Assembly (NCBI GenBank): GCA_052118065.1 | Contig: JBQKHY010000009.1 | Span: 1 to 64,000 of the forward strand | DNA: 64,000 nt | Reading direction: 5' to 3' | DNA from: Ruminococcoides sp052118065 | GTDB taxonomy: Bacteria > Bacillota > Clostridia > Oscillospirales > Acutalibacteraceae | In this document: one piece after another, positions 8,308 through 17,033 of the stretch | Numbering within the stretch: the first letter of the stretch is position 1 | Layout of the letters: each line of letters starts with the position of its first letter | The notes under the pieces: model-generated | Seen by the model: only the letters and a program-made list of their open reading frames with translations | Told to the model about the DNA's origin: nothing | Database searches by the model: none | Position numbers and translations under genes: made by a program

Positions 8308-9480
8308 TTATATACTTAAATTCTGCTGACAATAGGTATTAAACTGTTCCATTGCAGGGTTATTTAGTCTATCAAAAACATCACAATATGTATTTATAGT
8401 TACAGAAATATCGGTATGTCCCATCCAGTTTTTCAAAACTTCTGCCGAAATTCCTGACTCAATAACTCTGGTTGCAAAGGTATGTCTTAGAAGATGCTGA
8501 CCACCACTGATTTCTATATTCAACTTCTTACATATTCTGGTAAACGAACTATTCACTTGTGAGGTGGATATTGGTCTATTGCTTTTAAAATTATAAAACA
8601 GTAGTCCATTATCATTCTCTTTATAGTTTGTCAAAACTTCCTTTAGGATAGGCACTAAACAATCTTGAATTTGTACATCACGATAACCTTTTTGAGTTTT
8701 TGTTCTGTCCCCTACTTTTATTGCATAATTTATACCTCTTGTAACTGTATTTCTAACATGTATAAGTCTATTTCTCAAATCAATATCCTTAGCAGTCAAA
8801 GCACAAATTTCTCCCATTCTAAGTCCGGCAAAAAGTTCAATGTAAAACATAGGTCTGTAATCAATAGCATTTTTATTGATTTTCATATCTTTAAGATAAT
8901 TAAGAAAATCATTTTCTTCTTCAACAGTAAAGGCTACTACTTTCTTAGTTGGTTTATCTGACTTTGGCTTTCTAATAAACGGACTATCCATCAAGTTATA
9001 TCCCATTAATCTTTTATGTATGGCAAGGTTATAAGCTTTAGACATTGAAGAATACACTTTATCAATTACACTATTAGAATAGTGCTTTATCGAAAATAAA
9101 AAATCATTAATTTGATTTGTTTGTATCTTTGTAATTGGAATTTTAGCTAGACTTCCTTTTTCTATAATTCGAACAGTCAGCAGTCTTCTGTTATAAGCAG
9201 AATCTTGTATTCTATTCATATTGTGGTCATACTCTGCATCTTCCTTAAGCAAATCAACTATTGTAGCATCTGTAGTTTCACAAATTTTTTGCTCCATAAT
9301 ATCTTTTAATAATTGATTTCTCTTTTTAATAAGTTCTGTTTTAGTTGATGCTGATAAACTTTTTCTTGCTATTTCTCCACTATACTTTTGATAACTTATT
9401 TGGCATCTCCATCTCTTACGACTTTTATCATAAAAAATTGTGCCTTCGCCGTTACCTTTTCTCTTAGGTTTATTTGCCAT
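8308..9480 (-). CDS. int: Tyrosine recombinase / integrase
   Basis: A 390-residue phage-integrase family protein that would catalyse site-specific integration and excision of a mobile element. The N-terminus (MANKPKRKGNGEGTIFYDK) matches the AP2-like arm-DNA-binding domain of Tn916-type integrases. A SAM-like core-binding domain is at about 55-160. The catalytic domain is at about 170-385 and shows the Arg of LFAGLRMGE, the HLLRHTFATR box (H-x-x-R), the later His of WMGHTD, and the nucleophile Tyr in TINTYC. The start at 9480 is chosen because GAGGTG is correctly placed; an in-frame codon at 9489 is not. Upstream lies a small HTH protein (excisionase-like). The catalytic set is complete, so the enzyme is probably active. 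The gene points toward tRNA-Leu, but on its 5' side. Confidence 0.9.
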   Translation of the reverse strand: MANKPKRKGNGEGTIFYDKSRKRWRCQISYQKYSGEIARKSLSASTKTELIKKRNQLLKDIMEQKICETTDATIVDLLKEDAEYDHNMNRIQDSAYNRRLLTVRIIEKGSLAKIPITKIQTNQINDFLFSIKHYSNSVIDKVYSSMSKAYNLAIHKRLMGYNLMDSPFIRKPKSDKPTKKVVAFTVEEENDFLNYLKDMKINKNAIDYRPMFYIELFAGLRMGEICALTAKDIDLRNRLIHVRNTVTRGINYAIKVGDRTKTQKGYRDVQIQDCLVPILKEVLTNYKENDNGLLFYNFKSNRPISTSQVNSSFTRICKKLNIEISGGQHLLRHTFATRVIESGISAEVLKNWMGHTDISVTINTYCDVFDRLNNPAMEQFNTYCQQNLSI

Positions 9481-9492
9481 AAAAAACACCTC

Positions 9493-9822
9493 TTATTGAT
9501 TATTAATCCAAGTATTTCTTTCACTACTTTTTCTCTTTACTGAAAAGAAATTAATGAAAGCAGTTTTTAGTACAAGTTGTTTTTTGCCTAAATCTGTAGA
9601 AGGAAATTCAGGATGTCGAAACAACTCCTCTACTGTTTTCCTAGACCAGCCGGTCATCTTCATGACATCTTCAATATTAAAGAACAAGTTATTAACTACT
9701 TGATTATTAATGTTACGAGATATTTCTTCAATCTGTTTTTGCAATTCTAACAATGCAGGAATTGTTAATACAATGTCCTCTTTATTTTCTGACTTTTCAA
9801 TTAAATTTTTAGTTTTTTTCAT
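9493..9822 (-). CDS. Helix-turn-helix protein, excisionase-like
   Basis: A 109-residue protein immediately upstream of the integrase (12-nt gap, same strand). Residues about 15-42 may form a coiled coil (LLELQKQIEEISRNI). The segment FNIEDVMKMTGWSRKTVEELFR, about 50-71, is a typical winged-helix/MerR-like HTH as found in excisionases. FPSTDLGKKQLV would be the following wing. The ATG at 9822 is chosen over an earlier in-frame codon because AAGGAG (9832-9837) is 9 nt upstream. In related elements such proteins direct excision by bending DNA at the attachment site or repress the element. Which of these applies here is inference. Confidence 0.75.
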   Translation of the reverse strand: MKKTKNLIEKSENKEDIVLTIPALLELQKQIEEISRNINNQVVNNLFFNIEDVMKMTGWSRKTVEELFRHPEFPSTDLGKKQLVLKTAFINFFSVKRKSSERNTWINNQ

Positions 9823-10224
9823 AAATAAAAACTCCTTTTTGTGATATTTAATCAAAAACGAATAATCTGTATCTTCGTTTCATTGAATTATCAAACAAAA
9901 TGGAGTTAAATTTTTATTCTTTACAAGAATTTATTTCTTATAAAGAACTATAGTATTTAATTTGACAAATAATATTTGCTAACTTCTTTACTGCATAAAG
10001 CCTTTAGCAAATGCTATTTTATTTTGTTCGATTAATTCAGTTCTTATATTCTAATGCAATTTATTCGATTTTGATTCTTTCTTATAGCATGATGTTAGCA
10101 CAGTTACCTTGCTAATACAATGTACATTTTTATAAATTTGTACATAATTTAATCAATATTTAAGTAATCTTTCACTATGCACTTTTCTGTTTTGAAATTT
10201 GATTATTATAAATATAATTATCTA

Positions 10225-10254
10225 TAAAAAAGAAAGACTATCGCTAGTCTTTCT
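10225..10254 (-). terminator. Terminator hairpin, minus strand
   Basis: Perfect 10-bp stem AGAAAGACTA / TAGTCTTTCT with a 4-nt loop. On the minus strand it is followed by TTTTTT. Confidence 0.7.
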
Positions 10255-10324
10255 AATTATGCAATATTCATCAGAGAGCTAAAACAAGATGAAATGTTAT
10301 ATTGTTGTAAAAAGCAAAACACCT

Positions 10325-10348
10325 TCATGAATAATTGATTATTCATGA
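10325..10348. repeat. Perfect 10-bp inverted repeat
   Basis: TCATGAATAA / TTATTCATGA with a TTGA loop, 36 nt after the stop of the WYL gene. It could be a transcript end hairpin or an operator; there is no strong T tract. Confidence 0.5.
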
Positions 10349-10384
10349 TATTATCTTAATCATAAAAAATAATTACCTAACTTT

Positions 10385-11467
10385 TTATTTCAAATCATCA
10401 TAAATTTTTAGTGTATGTTTTGCATCTTCTTTTAACTTTTCTATCAAAGACTTTGGTTCTAGTACCACAACATCATTTGAATAATTCTTAGCAAACTGAA
10501 ACATAGAAATTTCATTTACATTTGCAGTTACAGTTACATAAGCAGAACTTTCATCAGAAAATTTCAAGTTCTTTTCAAACATATCAACAACATCACTTAA
10601 CAATGCTTTACTTACCCTAAACTTTGCTTTTACTGTATCGCTGGCATACATATAAACATGCTCATCCATATATTTCTGCAAATCAAGTGGTTGTCCGTTA
10701 GCACCTCTTAAGCTCTTAAATGGCTTTACATCTTCATCAAGAATTTTTATATTTGCTATTCTGTCTACTCTATAATTTGACACATCCATGTACTTATCGT
10801 TATTACAGATTAGGTAATACTTTCCCTCTTTTGCAACCATTTGATATGGGTTGATTTTGTATTCTCTAACAGTACCGTCAGAAGTTTTTCTACAATGAAG
10901 TTTCTTGTCTGTACCATATTCATAATAATTGAAAGACACTTTCTTTTTCGCAGTAATCGCCTCATCAAGAATGTCTATGGTATAAAAAAGTTCTTTGTTA
11001 TCAAGGTTATAATCAGTAGCGGTTACAATGTGCTTTATGCTAGGCTTAAAATACACACTGGAAAGTTTCTCTAACTTTTCAACAAGTTCTTTTCTCTGAG
11101 AATAAGGAATGTGTCTTGAAAAAACCAGACTGTCAATCAGCATCCTTAATTCACTGTTAGAAAATTCATTTGCATAATAAAAATCAGACCAAACATAACT
11201 TTCTTCCATTTCACCTGTCTTTTTGTTAGGTGTCATTCTTACTGTTTCGGTATATTCAATATCATAACCGGCATCTATCAAATCCATAATATTACGCTTA
11301 ATAGCTTTTCTGTCTACTGACATATCATACTCTTTTTTGAGAATATCTATTATTTCTTTTTGACCTAGTCTATGGTTTTCATCAGTATATTTTCTTAGAA
11401 TTTCTAGGATATTCAAAATAAGAAGTTTCTTAGGTTTGTATTCTGAGTCTTTCTGATAATTCTGCAT
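10385..11467 (-). CDS. WYL-domain transcriptional regulator
   Basis: A 360-residue protein with an N-terminal winged-helix DNA-binding domain (about 12-75, containing RLGQKEIIDILKKEY) and a WYL domain at about 165-260. The WYL region shows VSFNYYEY, the KINPYQMVAKEGKYYLI core and the YRVDRI end, followed by the WYL C-terminal extension (about 270-355). WYL domains bind nucleic-acid ligands, and such regulators frequently control phage-defence islands or DNA-damage responses. The ATG at 11467 follows GAGGTGA. It is divergent from the LRR gene at 11588 and close to the GmrSD-like nuclease, so it may control the local cargo. Its ligand and target are unknown. Confidence 0.9.
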   Translation of the reverse strand: MQNYQKDSEYKPKKLLILNILEILRKYTDENHRLGQKEIIDILKKEYDMSVDRKAIKRNIMDLIDAGYDIEYTETVRMTPNKKTGEMEESYVWSDFYYANEFSNSELRMLIDSLVFSRHIPYSQRKELVEKLEKLSSVYFKPSIKHIVTATDYNLDNKELFYTIDILDEAITAKKKVSFNYYEYGTDKKLHCRKTSDGTVREYKINPYQMVAKEGKYYLICNNDKYMDVSNYRVDRIANIKILDEDVKPFKSLRGANGQPLDLQKYMDEHVYMYASDTVKAKFRVSKALLSDVVDMFEKNLKFSDESSAYVTVTANVNEISMFQFAKNYSNDVVVLEPKSLIEKLKEDAKHTLKIYDDLK

Positions 11468-11587
11468 AAAATCACCTCATATATAAATATTTTATCATTA
11501 CACTATAAAATTGACAATATTATATGTGATAAAAAAGGAACATAGAATTTTGTATAATATACCCAACACACAAGGAGGTTTAGTAAT

Positions 11588-12271
11588 ATGAAAAATGATA
11601 TTAAAAAGATAAAGTCTTTTCAGTATCTTGACAGGTATGATATTGTCAACATTGATATACCCTATGGAACAGAAGAAATAGAATGTTGTGCATTTTATAA
11701 TTGTCCTAGCCTTAAGCACATTACCATTCCTAATACTGTTAAAATAATAGGTTTTTCTGCTTTTAGATTTTGTACTAATCTTGATAATATAGTTATCCCT
11801 GACAGTGTTACTTTTATCGGTCATGATGCTTTTGATAATACAAAATGGTACAGAAACAATAATGATGACTATGTTATTTTAAGTGACAAATATCTAATAA
11901 AATACAGAGGTAAAAATGAAAATACCATAATCCCTAAGTCAGTAAAATATATTAGCCCCTATGCCTTTGACAAATGTAAACACCTTAAAACCATTGCTAT
12001 TCCTAATGGCATAAGGATAATTGAAAGTTTCTCATTTTCAGGTTGTAGCAATATAAAATCTATCATTATCCCCGATAGTGTTGAAAAAATCAGTGAATAC
12101 GCATTTATAAATTGCAAAAAACTTGAAAGTGTTTCTATCTCTGAAAATGTTAAGTATATCAGCAAAAAAGCCTTTGCCGGTTGCAGTGAAAATTTAACTA
12201 TCCTTGCTCCTAAGAACTCTTATGGAAATAAATTTGCCGAGGAAAATTGTATTGAATATCTTGAACTATAA
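11588..12271 (+). CDS. Cytoplasmic BspA-type leucine-rich repeat protein
   Basis: A 227-residue protein made almost entirely of LRR_5 repeats: IPNTVKIIGFSAFRFCTNL, IPDSVTFIGHDAF, IPKSVKYISPYAF, IPNGIRIIESFSF, IPDSVEKISEYAF and similar, each about 23 residues. The ribosome binding site AAGGAGG lies just before the ATG. Unlike most BspA-type proteins it has no signal peptide, no membrane anchor and no additional domain, so it should stay in the cytoplasm. LRR_5 solenoids bind proteins. Located between a WYL regulator and a GmrSD-like nuclease, it could be a recognition or regulatory component, but it may be an unrelated single-gene unit: a terminator follows directly. Confidence 0.85.
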   Translation: MKNDIKKIKSFQYLDRYDIVNIDIPYGTEEIECCAFYNCPSLKHITIPNTVKIIGFSAFRFCTNLDNIVIPDSVTFIGHDAFDNTKWYRNNNDDYVILSDKYLIKYRGKNENTIIPKSVKYISPYAFDKCKHLKTIAIPNGIRIIESFSFSGCSNIKSIIIPDSVEKISEYAFINCKKLESVSISENVKYISKKAFAGCSENLTILAPKNSYGNKFAEENCIEYLEL

Positions 12272-12277
12272 AAATAA

Positions 12278-12311
12278 CCTGTGGGTAAAACTCACAGGCC
12301 ATTTTTTATTT
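12278..12311 (+). terminator. Terminator between convergent genes
   Basis: Stem CCTGTGGG / CTCACAGG (one G-T pair), then CCATTTTTTATTTT. Confidence 0.75.
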
Positions 12312-12330
12312 TACATTACTGTTTTTTGAT

Positions 12331-14157
12331 TTACGACTTTTTCTCTATTATTGTATAGAAATCGCCATATAGATTTTTTAAGAATTCTGTTTTAGCGATG
12401 TTTCTATCTGCTATGTAATCTTCTATGTTATGGTTTTTATCATAATTGCTAAGAAAATTTCCAACAGATTGCAAGGTACTTTTCTTATAAAAGTCTAATT
12501 TAATTTCTATATCTTGTTTTCTTGTAACCTCATTTAAATTTTTAGTTTTAGCACCTAATTGTCTATTTATAGTTCTTTCAAGGAACATTAAGTTTCCTAA
12601 ACTATCCACATACTCATTATCACTATACAATGAATGTGAAAGTATATGTTCAATATCAAGTGCTTTTTTAGGTTCTTGATTTGAAAAATAGAAAATTGTA
12701 TTTTTCACATTATAAATAGTTTCGTTAGTACTTTTACAATCATCAATGTAACAAAGTGAAAGAAACAGATTTTTTGTACGATTATCAAATACCGATTTAT
12801 CAAGTACATTCTTAAAACCGACAAAATCAAAATTTTCTTTTTCTAAAGTTTTAATCAAACCATCTTTTACTTCTTCAATATTGTTACAAGGGTTATTGTT
12901 TTCACTAAAATAAATCTCCTTAATATTTGTAAATACACGATAGACAATTCTTGAATATGAGGCACTGTATAGCGAACAGTATTGCCATAATAATTCTGTC
13001 AACTGTTCCGCCTTATCAATTACTGTTTCGTTTACCTTTTTATCATCTATCCACTGAATAAATACAAGATAAAAATACATATTTTTTAAGTTGCCATAAC
13101 CACTTATTCCTAGTAATTCTCTTGAACAACCATTAATTAAATTACCACTATTTTTATCTCTATTATTCATAAGATAATTTTGTGTTTCAACAATACAATC
13201 AGAAATATCCTCAAAAACTTTTAGTAAATTCACATTATTAAGTTTTTCAGGCAATGGTAAATTGAAAAATCCTTTTTCATCAAAAAAGAATTTATTGTTG
13301 CTCATTCTAAGGTAATCACCACTTTTATTGGTTTTTGAAATTAGATAAAACCTAAATGTATCAAGCAGTGTATTTTCATCAATAGCATAATTTTCTTCCA
13401 AAGAATTAACTTGTTGATAAGCATCATTAATCTTTTTTAGGGTACTATTTTTATCACTGCTATTTTTGCAAATATAATCACAAAATTTTATCTTGAAAAT
13501 ATCCTTAACATCTAGCTTTAGACCTGTTGTGTTGATAGAATCAAAAATTTCTAATAATGTAGAAATAGATGATTTTTCACTTACAAAAATTGAAACAAAT
13601 AGAATTTTTTCATCTATAAATTCTTGTAAACTCTTTAAATTTTTCTTATCAATACCGGACACAAACTTATCTAAAAGTTCTTTATTTTTCACATAATTTG
13701 TAGATTTATCATTGATAGCTTTAACTATATCAGCATTATTGATTTGATTCATCACCTTAGGCAAATTATTCTCTTCACCTAACTTTTCTGCTAATATACT
13801 TTTCAATATGTAAAAGGTAGTAATTCTCTGATGACCGTCAATAATGCTAAGAGAACCGTTTTCACTTTTTCCAAATTGTAAAATACCAAACATTAAGAAT
13901 TGAGCATTTTCTTCATTCTCTGAATAATCGCAAAACTTTGCATCGCAAAACTTTGCATAAATAGTATTAGTAAGTTCATTAATTTCTTTTTCTCCCCATT
14001 CATAAGGTCTTTGATATGCCGGGATTATAAAATTTTTTGAACTACATAAAACATCTGCTAAAGTTTCTGTTTTACTTTCTATAAACTGATTGTCGTCACT
14101 CAAGACTTGTGCTAAAGTTTCTGTTTTGCTTTCTATAAACTGATTGTTGTCACTCAT
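12331..14157 (-). CDS. GmrSD-like DUF262/DUF1524 nuclease
   Basis: A 608-residue protein with the two halves of GmrSD-type type IV restriction enzymes. The DUF262 (ParB/Srx-like NTPase) part carries IPAYQRPYEW (about 47-56) and IIDGHQRITT (about 110-120). The C-terminal DUF1524 part carries the HNH-type LDIEHILSHS (from about residue 500) and a later GNLMFLERTIN segment. Family members cleave modified phage DNA; that activity is inferred here. The extreme N-terminus contains an 18-residue tandem duplication (residues 2-19 and 20-37), and AKFCDAKFCD a little later is a second tandem duplication of 5 residues. The ribosome binding site is AAGGTGTG. The gene is monocistronic within the integrase-adjacent cargo block. 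Both signature motifs are intact, so it is probably functional. Confidence 0.9.
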   Translation of the reverse strand: MSDNNQFIESKTETLAQVLSDDNQFIESKTETLADVLCSSKNFIIPAYQRPYEWGEKEINELTNTIYAKFCDAKFCDYSENEENAQFLMFGILQFGKSENGSLSIIDGHQRITTFYILKSILAEKLGEENNLPKVMNQINNADIVKAINDKSTNYVKNKELLDKFVSGIDKKNLKSLQEFIDEKILFVSIFVSEKSSISTLLEIFDSINTTGLKLDVKDIFKIKFCDYICKNSSDKNSTLKKINDAYQQVNSLEENYAIDENTLLDTFRFYLISKTNKSGDYLRMSNNKFFFDEKGFFNLPLPEKLNNVNLLKVFEDISDCIVETQNYLMNNRDKNSGNLINGCSRELLGISGYGNLKNMYFYLVFIQWIDDKKVNETVIDKAEQLTELLWQYCSLYSASYSRIVYRVFTNIKEIYFSENNNPCNNIEEVKDGLIKTLEKENFDFVGFKNVLDKSVFDNRTKNLFLSLCYIDDCKSTNETIYNVKNTIFYFSNQEPKKALDIEHILSHSLYSDNEYVDSLGNLMFLERTINRQLGAKTKNLNEVTRKQDIEIKLDFYKKSTLQSVGNFLSNYDKNHNIEDYIADRNIAKTEFLKNLYGDFYTIIEKKS

Positions 14158-14286
14158 AAAATCACACCTTACATAAATATTCTATCATTGATATTATTAT
14201 ATAAATTATTGTTTGGTTTAATCAATGTATTTTCAAGAATAAATCATTGACCTTGTCATATACAAAACAAAGATAATAAAACAATG

Positions 14287-14958
14287 TCATTCTATACTCC
14301 AAACAACTGTTACTGTATCTGAAACATCAATATCATCAGGGTCAATGTCAATATCGTAAGACTCGGTTGAAACAGCTGCACAAGGTAATGCTACATCAGA
14401 GGCATACATTGAAGTTCTCATAGGACGGCTGACAAAATCCACCTCTCCCCATGAATAATCAATATTCAAGATATTTCCTAGTTTAACTCCTGATGCTTTA
14501 GCCAACACTTGAGCTTTTTCCATAGAATCTTTGATTGCCTTTTCTAACAACTGATTTTTTGGTTTCTCAGGGTCAGCAACTGTATAATCAATATCAAATT
14601 CAGGGTGAATCAATGAACGACTTAATGCATACAAAACTTTACCCAACATTTCGTTATCAACCGGAAATTCAATTTTTGTTCTGTGGGTATATCTATAGTC
14701 TTTAAATCGTTTCTTCCAAGTTCTGCTGATTTGAAAATTTTCAAATTCAGCTTCAACATTAAAATATAAAGTCTTTACTTTATCCCTTTCAAATCCAAGA
14801 TTTTCAAACATATCCTTGATTTTCTCAGTCTTTTCAGCAGACTCCTTTACTGCCTTATCATAAACCTTATTTGTACCTTCAACAGTCATAATCAATCGAA
14901 TAGTATCAGGCTTTACTGATATTTTTCCTTTACCCGTTACTCTTATTGTTCGTTCCAT
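14287..14958 (-). CDS. SIMPL-domain (DUF541) protein
   Basis: A 223-residue SIMPL/DUF541 protein. It begins directly with the family signature IRVTGKGKISVKPDTIRL and continues through alternating strands and helices to DTVTVVWSIE. Many homologues are exported; this one lacks any signal peptide, so it should be cytoplasmic. Its start overlaps the end of the upstream TPR gene by 16 nt, so the two are translationally coupled and probably act together. The biochemical role of SIMPL proteins is not settled; links to signalling and oxidative stress have been proposed for relatives. The central FKDYRYTHRTKIEF segment is characteristic of the Firmicute type. No catalytic residues can be proposed. Confidence 0.85.
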   Translation of the reverse strand: MERTIRVTGKGKISVKPDTIRLIMTVEGTNKVYDKAVKESAEKTEKIKDMFENLGFERDKVKTLYFNVEAEFENFQISRTWKKRFKDYRYTHRTKIEFPVDNEMLGKVLYALSRSLIHPEFDIDYTVADPEKPKNQLLEKAIKDSMEKAQVLAKASGVKLGNILNIDYSWGEVDFVSRPMRTSMYASDVALPCAAVSTESYDIDIDPDDIDVSDTVTVVWSIE

Positions 14959-15995
14959 ACATTATCTTTCCTTTCCAATTCATCAAGTAGTTGTTTCACT
15001 TCATCAAAGTGTGTTAAATCATAGGCAATATTAAGAAAATATTTTGCAAATTCATCATTGCCATTTTCTGCACTATTCCTACCATAAGCTATAGCTAATC
15101 CTACAACATCCTCATTAGGCTCTAATGGAAAGCCGTATTTCCTACTAAACTTCTTCATTGTTTCAATAGATGCAGGCTTTATTTCCAAATGTGTGGTTTT
15201 TTCAATATAAAACAACTCACCATAAGCTGCATCAGTATTAGAATCAAAATTCAAACTATAATCTTCACAAGTAATAGCCTCTTGCCACATTTTCTTTTCT
15301 ATAAAGTAATAACCAAGATTTCTATAACAACGGGCTAAATCCTCAGATTTATAAGCAAAATTGAAAATTTCAATTGTATAATCAAAGAATGTTTCAATGT
15401 CCCCCATAGCCTTGTATGTTTCTGCATATTCAAAGGCAATATCTGCATCCATAGGATTCCATCTTTTTGCTTTTTCAAGGGCAACATTTGCTTCTGTATA
15501 GCGACCTAGTTCAAACAATATATTTCCATAAAAGAAATATATTGTAGCAAATGGAAAATTAGATGGTCTAATATCTTTCTCACTATCTCTGTGTCTATAG
15601 CCATAAAGTAATTCTTGCATAGGGTTAATGAAACAAAAATAATCGCTGACTGAATCATTCTGATACATACCGGCAGAAATTAATTCTTCAGCCTTTTCCA
15701 CTAATTTTTCTACTTTTTCAAGTGCTAAATTATAATCACCTGATTGTATGGTAGAAAACAAATCATCAAGTTCATTTTCTATTTCTGCATTATCTTTCTC
15801 AAAAGCATCAGCAAATTCATTGACCTTTTCTTCAGGCAACATTCCACTTATAAGCCTACCACAAGCCCTGATAATCTCTTTTCCAAGTTCATGGTCTTTG
15901 TACTTTTCCATTTGTTCCATTAAGTACTGTATATCTTTTTCATTTTCACCGGTTAAGCCACTTGCAATATCTCTCATAATTTCTTGATAATCCAT
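14943..15995 (-). CDS. Tetratricopeptide-repeat protein
   Basis: A 350-residue, all-helical cytoplasmic protein. TPR-like helix pairs are visible from about 155 to 330, for example FYGNILFELGRYTEANVALE, ADIAFEYAETYKAMGDIET and CYRNLGYYFIEKKMWQEAI. The N-terminal 120 residues are strongly acidic helices. The start is fixed by TAAGGAGG 7 nt upstream of the ATG. It is the first gene of a two-gene operon and overlaps the SIMPL gene by 16 nt. TPR solenoids are protein-protein interaction scaffolds. It may serve as an adaptor for the SIMPL protein; no enzymatic domain is present. Confidence 0.85.
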   Translation of the reverse strand: MDYQEIMRDIASGLTGENEKDIQYLMEQMEKYKDHELGKEIIRACGRLISGMLPEEKVNEFADAFEKDNAEIENELDDLFSTIQSGDYNLALEKVEKLVEKAEELISAGMYQNDSVSDYFCFINPMQELLYGYRHRDSEKDIRPSNFPFATIYFFYGNILFELGRYTEANVALEKAKRWNPMDADIAFEYAETYKAMGDIETFFDYTIEIFNFAYKSEDLARCYRNLGYYFIEKKMWQEAITCEDYSLNFDSNTDAAYGELFYIEKTTHLEIKPASIETMKKFSRKYGFPLEPNEDVVGLAIAYGRNSAENGNDEFAKYFLNIAYDLTHFDEVKQLLDELERKDNVWNEQ

Positions 15996-16012
15996 AATAT
16001 CCTCCTTAAATT

Positions 16013-16438
16013 ATAAATTTATATAAAATAATTAATAATCATTATCTGTTTATGTATATTATGCATTATATCATACTTATTTTTAGAAACACAATAGAAA
16101 AAGTAAAATTATAGTGTTTTATAATAGATAAGTCCCATATTTGGGACTTTGGTTTTTGTTATTGATTTATATTTCAGAAATGTTTATTGCAATATATAAA
16201 TCAAAGTTCTAAATAAATCGTGACTATTCATGCGTTTCGAATATACGAAAACAACCTATAAGCAAATACTCATAGGTTGTTTCAGTACTTATTAAAATTT
16301 TATCAAAATCTAATTTTATTATATTTCAAAATTTGTTAATATCATATTTAGGTAGATATTAAATAATTAAACATAACCTTTTAATTAAATTCAAAAATTA
16401 CACCTATCGGTTTACTTACCGATAGGTGTTTTTTAGAA
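16013..16438. other. Non-coding region with three strong hairpins
   Basis: No gene is seen in 426 nt. Three stem-loops follow each other: AAGTCCCA/TGGGACTT at 16130-16149; an 11-bp perfect stem at 16249-16259 and 16272-16282; and an 11-bp perfect stem at 16400-16410 and 16419-16429, followed by TTTTTT. A shorter TTTCG/CGAAA hairpin precedes the second. The last is a terminator; the first two could be terminators or parts of a small RNA. Confidence 0.6.
16400..16434. terminator. Bidirectional hairpin terminator
   Basis: A perfect 11-bp stem ACACCTATCGG / CCGATAGGTGT. T tracts lie on the plus side (16429-16434) and more weakly on the minus side. It lies just after the stop of the gene at 16439-16747. 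Confidence 0.75.
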
Positions 16439-16747
16439 TTATAAACTATCTTCCTCCTTATTCTCTTCATTTTCATTATCAAATTTATCTTCCATATTCT
16501 CATGAGTCAAGTCATATGTATCATAACCATCAGAATTTTTTATAAGTTCAAAATAATATCTTTTCTTTTTATTTTGCTTATAAGTTTCAATAGCTTTTCC
16601 TGTTGCATATAAAATTGTAGATAATAAAGCTATTGCCCCTACCGCTTCTATTCTACCGGTATTTATAAGCTTTTGCGCATATTTTTCTGGACCACCGGCT
16701 AATTTTACCTCATGTGATAAAATTGAATAATCCCAATTTTTACTCAT
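16439..16747 (-). CDS. Small single-helix membrane protein, unknown function
   Basis: A 102-residue protein. Residues 1-32 are mixed polar, residues about 35-52 (AVGAIALLSTILYATGKAI) form a likely membrane helix, and a basic patch KQNKKKR follows directly. The C-terminal tail is very acidic (ENEENKEEDSL). The positive-inside rule would put the C-terminus in the cytoplasm. The ribosome binding site is AAGGTAAT. It sits downstream of the small zinc-ribbon gene on the same strand but is separated by a hairpin. No family is recognised. Association with the NERD protein, which is also membrane anchored, is possible but unproven. Confidence 0.65.
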   Translation of the reverse strand: MSKNWDYSILSHEVKLAGGPEKYAQKLINTGRIEAVGAIALLSTILYATGKAIETYKQNKKKRYYFELIKNSDGYDTYDLTHENMEDKFDNENEENKEEDSL

Positions 16748-16799
16748 AATAATTACCTTTCATTGTCTTGTATTAATTTAATAAAAAATTAGTAGTATC

Positions 16800-16833
16800 T
16801 AACCACTCATTAATTAAAATCAATGAGTGGTTA
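16800..16833 (-). terminator. Hairpin after the zinc-ribbon gene
   Basis: A perfect 12-bp stem TAACCACTCATT / AATGAGTGGTTA with a 10-nt loop, 9 nt beyond the stop at 16842. A T tract follows about 10 nt later on the minus strand. Confidence 0.6.
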
Positions 16834-16841
16834 GTTCAGTT

Positions 16842-17033
16842 TTAACCAAACTCTACGGAAGAATCAAAAAGTAGGTTACCGTAATCATCCATCTGAGCCT
16901 CAACACCACATGCACTACAAACATAATAATCTGAACATGTTGGCATCATATATCCATCTTCACATACAGGACATTCATCAAGCTCGGCTATTTCATCCGG
17001 ATCCATTTGACGAAGTTCTTCTTCAAAATCCAT
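16842..17033 (-). CDS. Small zinc-ribbon protein
   Basis: A 63-residue acidic protein. Cysteines form CPVCEDGYMMPTCSDYYVCSACG: two CxxC knuckles about 15 residues apart, as in zinc ribbons, plus one extra Cys. The N-terminus (DFEEELRQMDPDEIAELDE) is acidic and helical. Its ATG shares a base with the stop of the upstream 70-residue gene (TAATG), and GGGGAGGTG lies inside that gene, so the two are translationally coupled. The fold suggests nucleic-acid or protein binding. No specific function can be assigned. Confidence 0.75.
   Translation of the reverse strand: MDFEEELRQMDPDEIAELDECPVCEDGYMMPTCSDYYVCSACGVEAQMDDYGNLLFDSSVEFG

Larger units (their letters stand above)
9823..10384. other. Non-coding region rich in inverted repeats
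   Basis: No credible gene in this 562-nt AT-rich stretch. It holds a 9-bp inverted repeat ATTTGCTAA/TTAGCAAAT (9974-10012), a TTAGC/GCTAA pair (10095-10115), two TGTACA palindromes (10121-10126 and 10139-10144), a terminator (10231-10254) and a perfect 10-bp inverted repeat (10325-10348). The repeated TTAGC elements upstream of the HTH/integrase pair may be regulatory. Confidence 0.55.
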
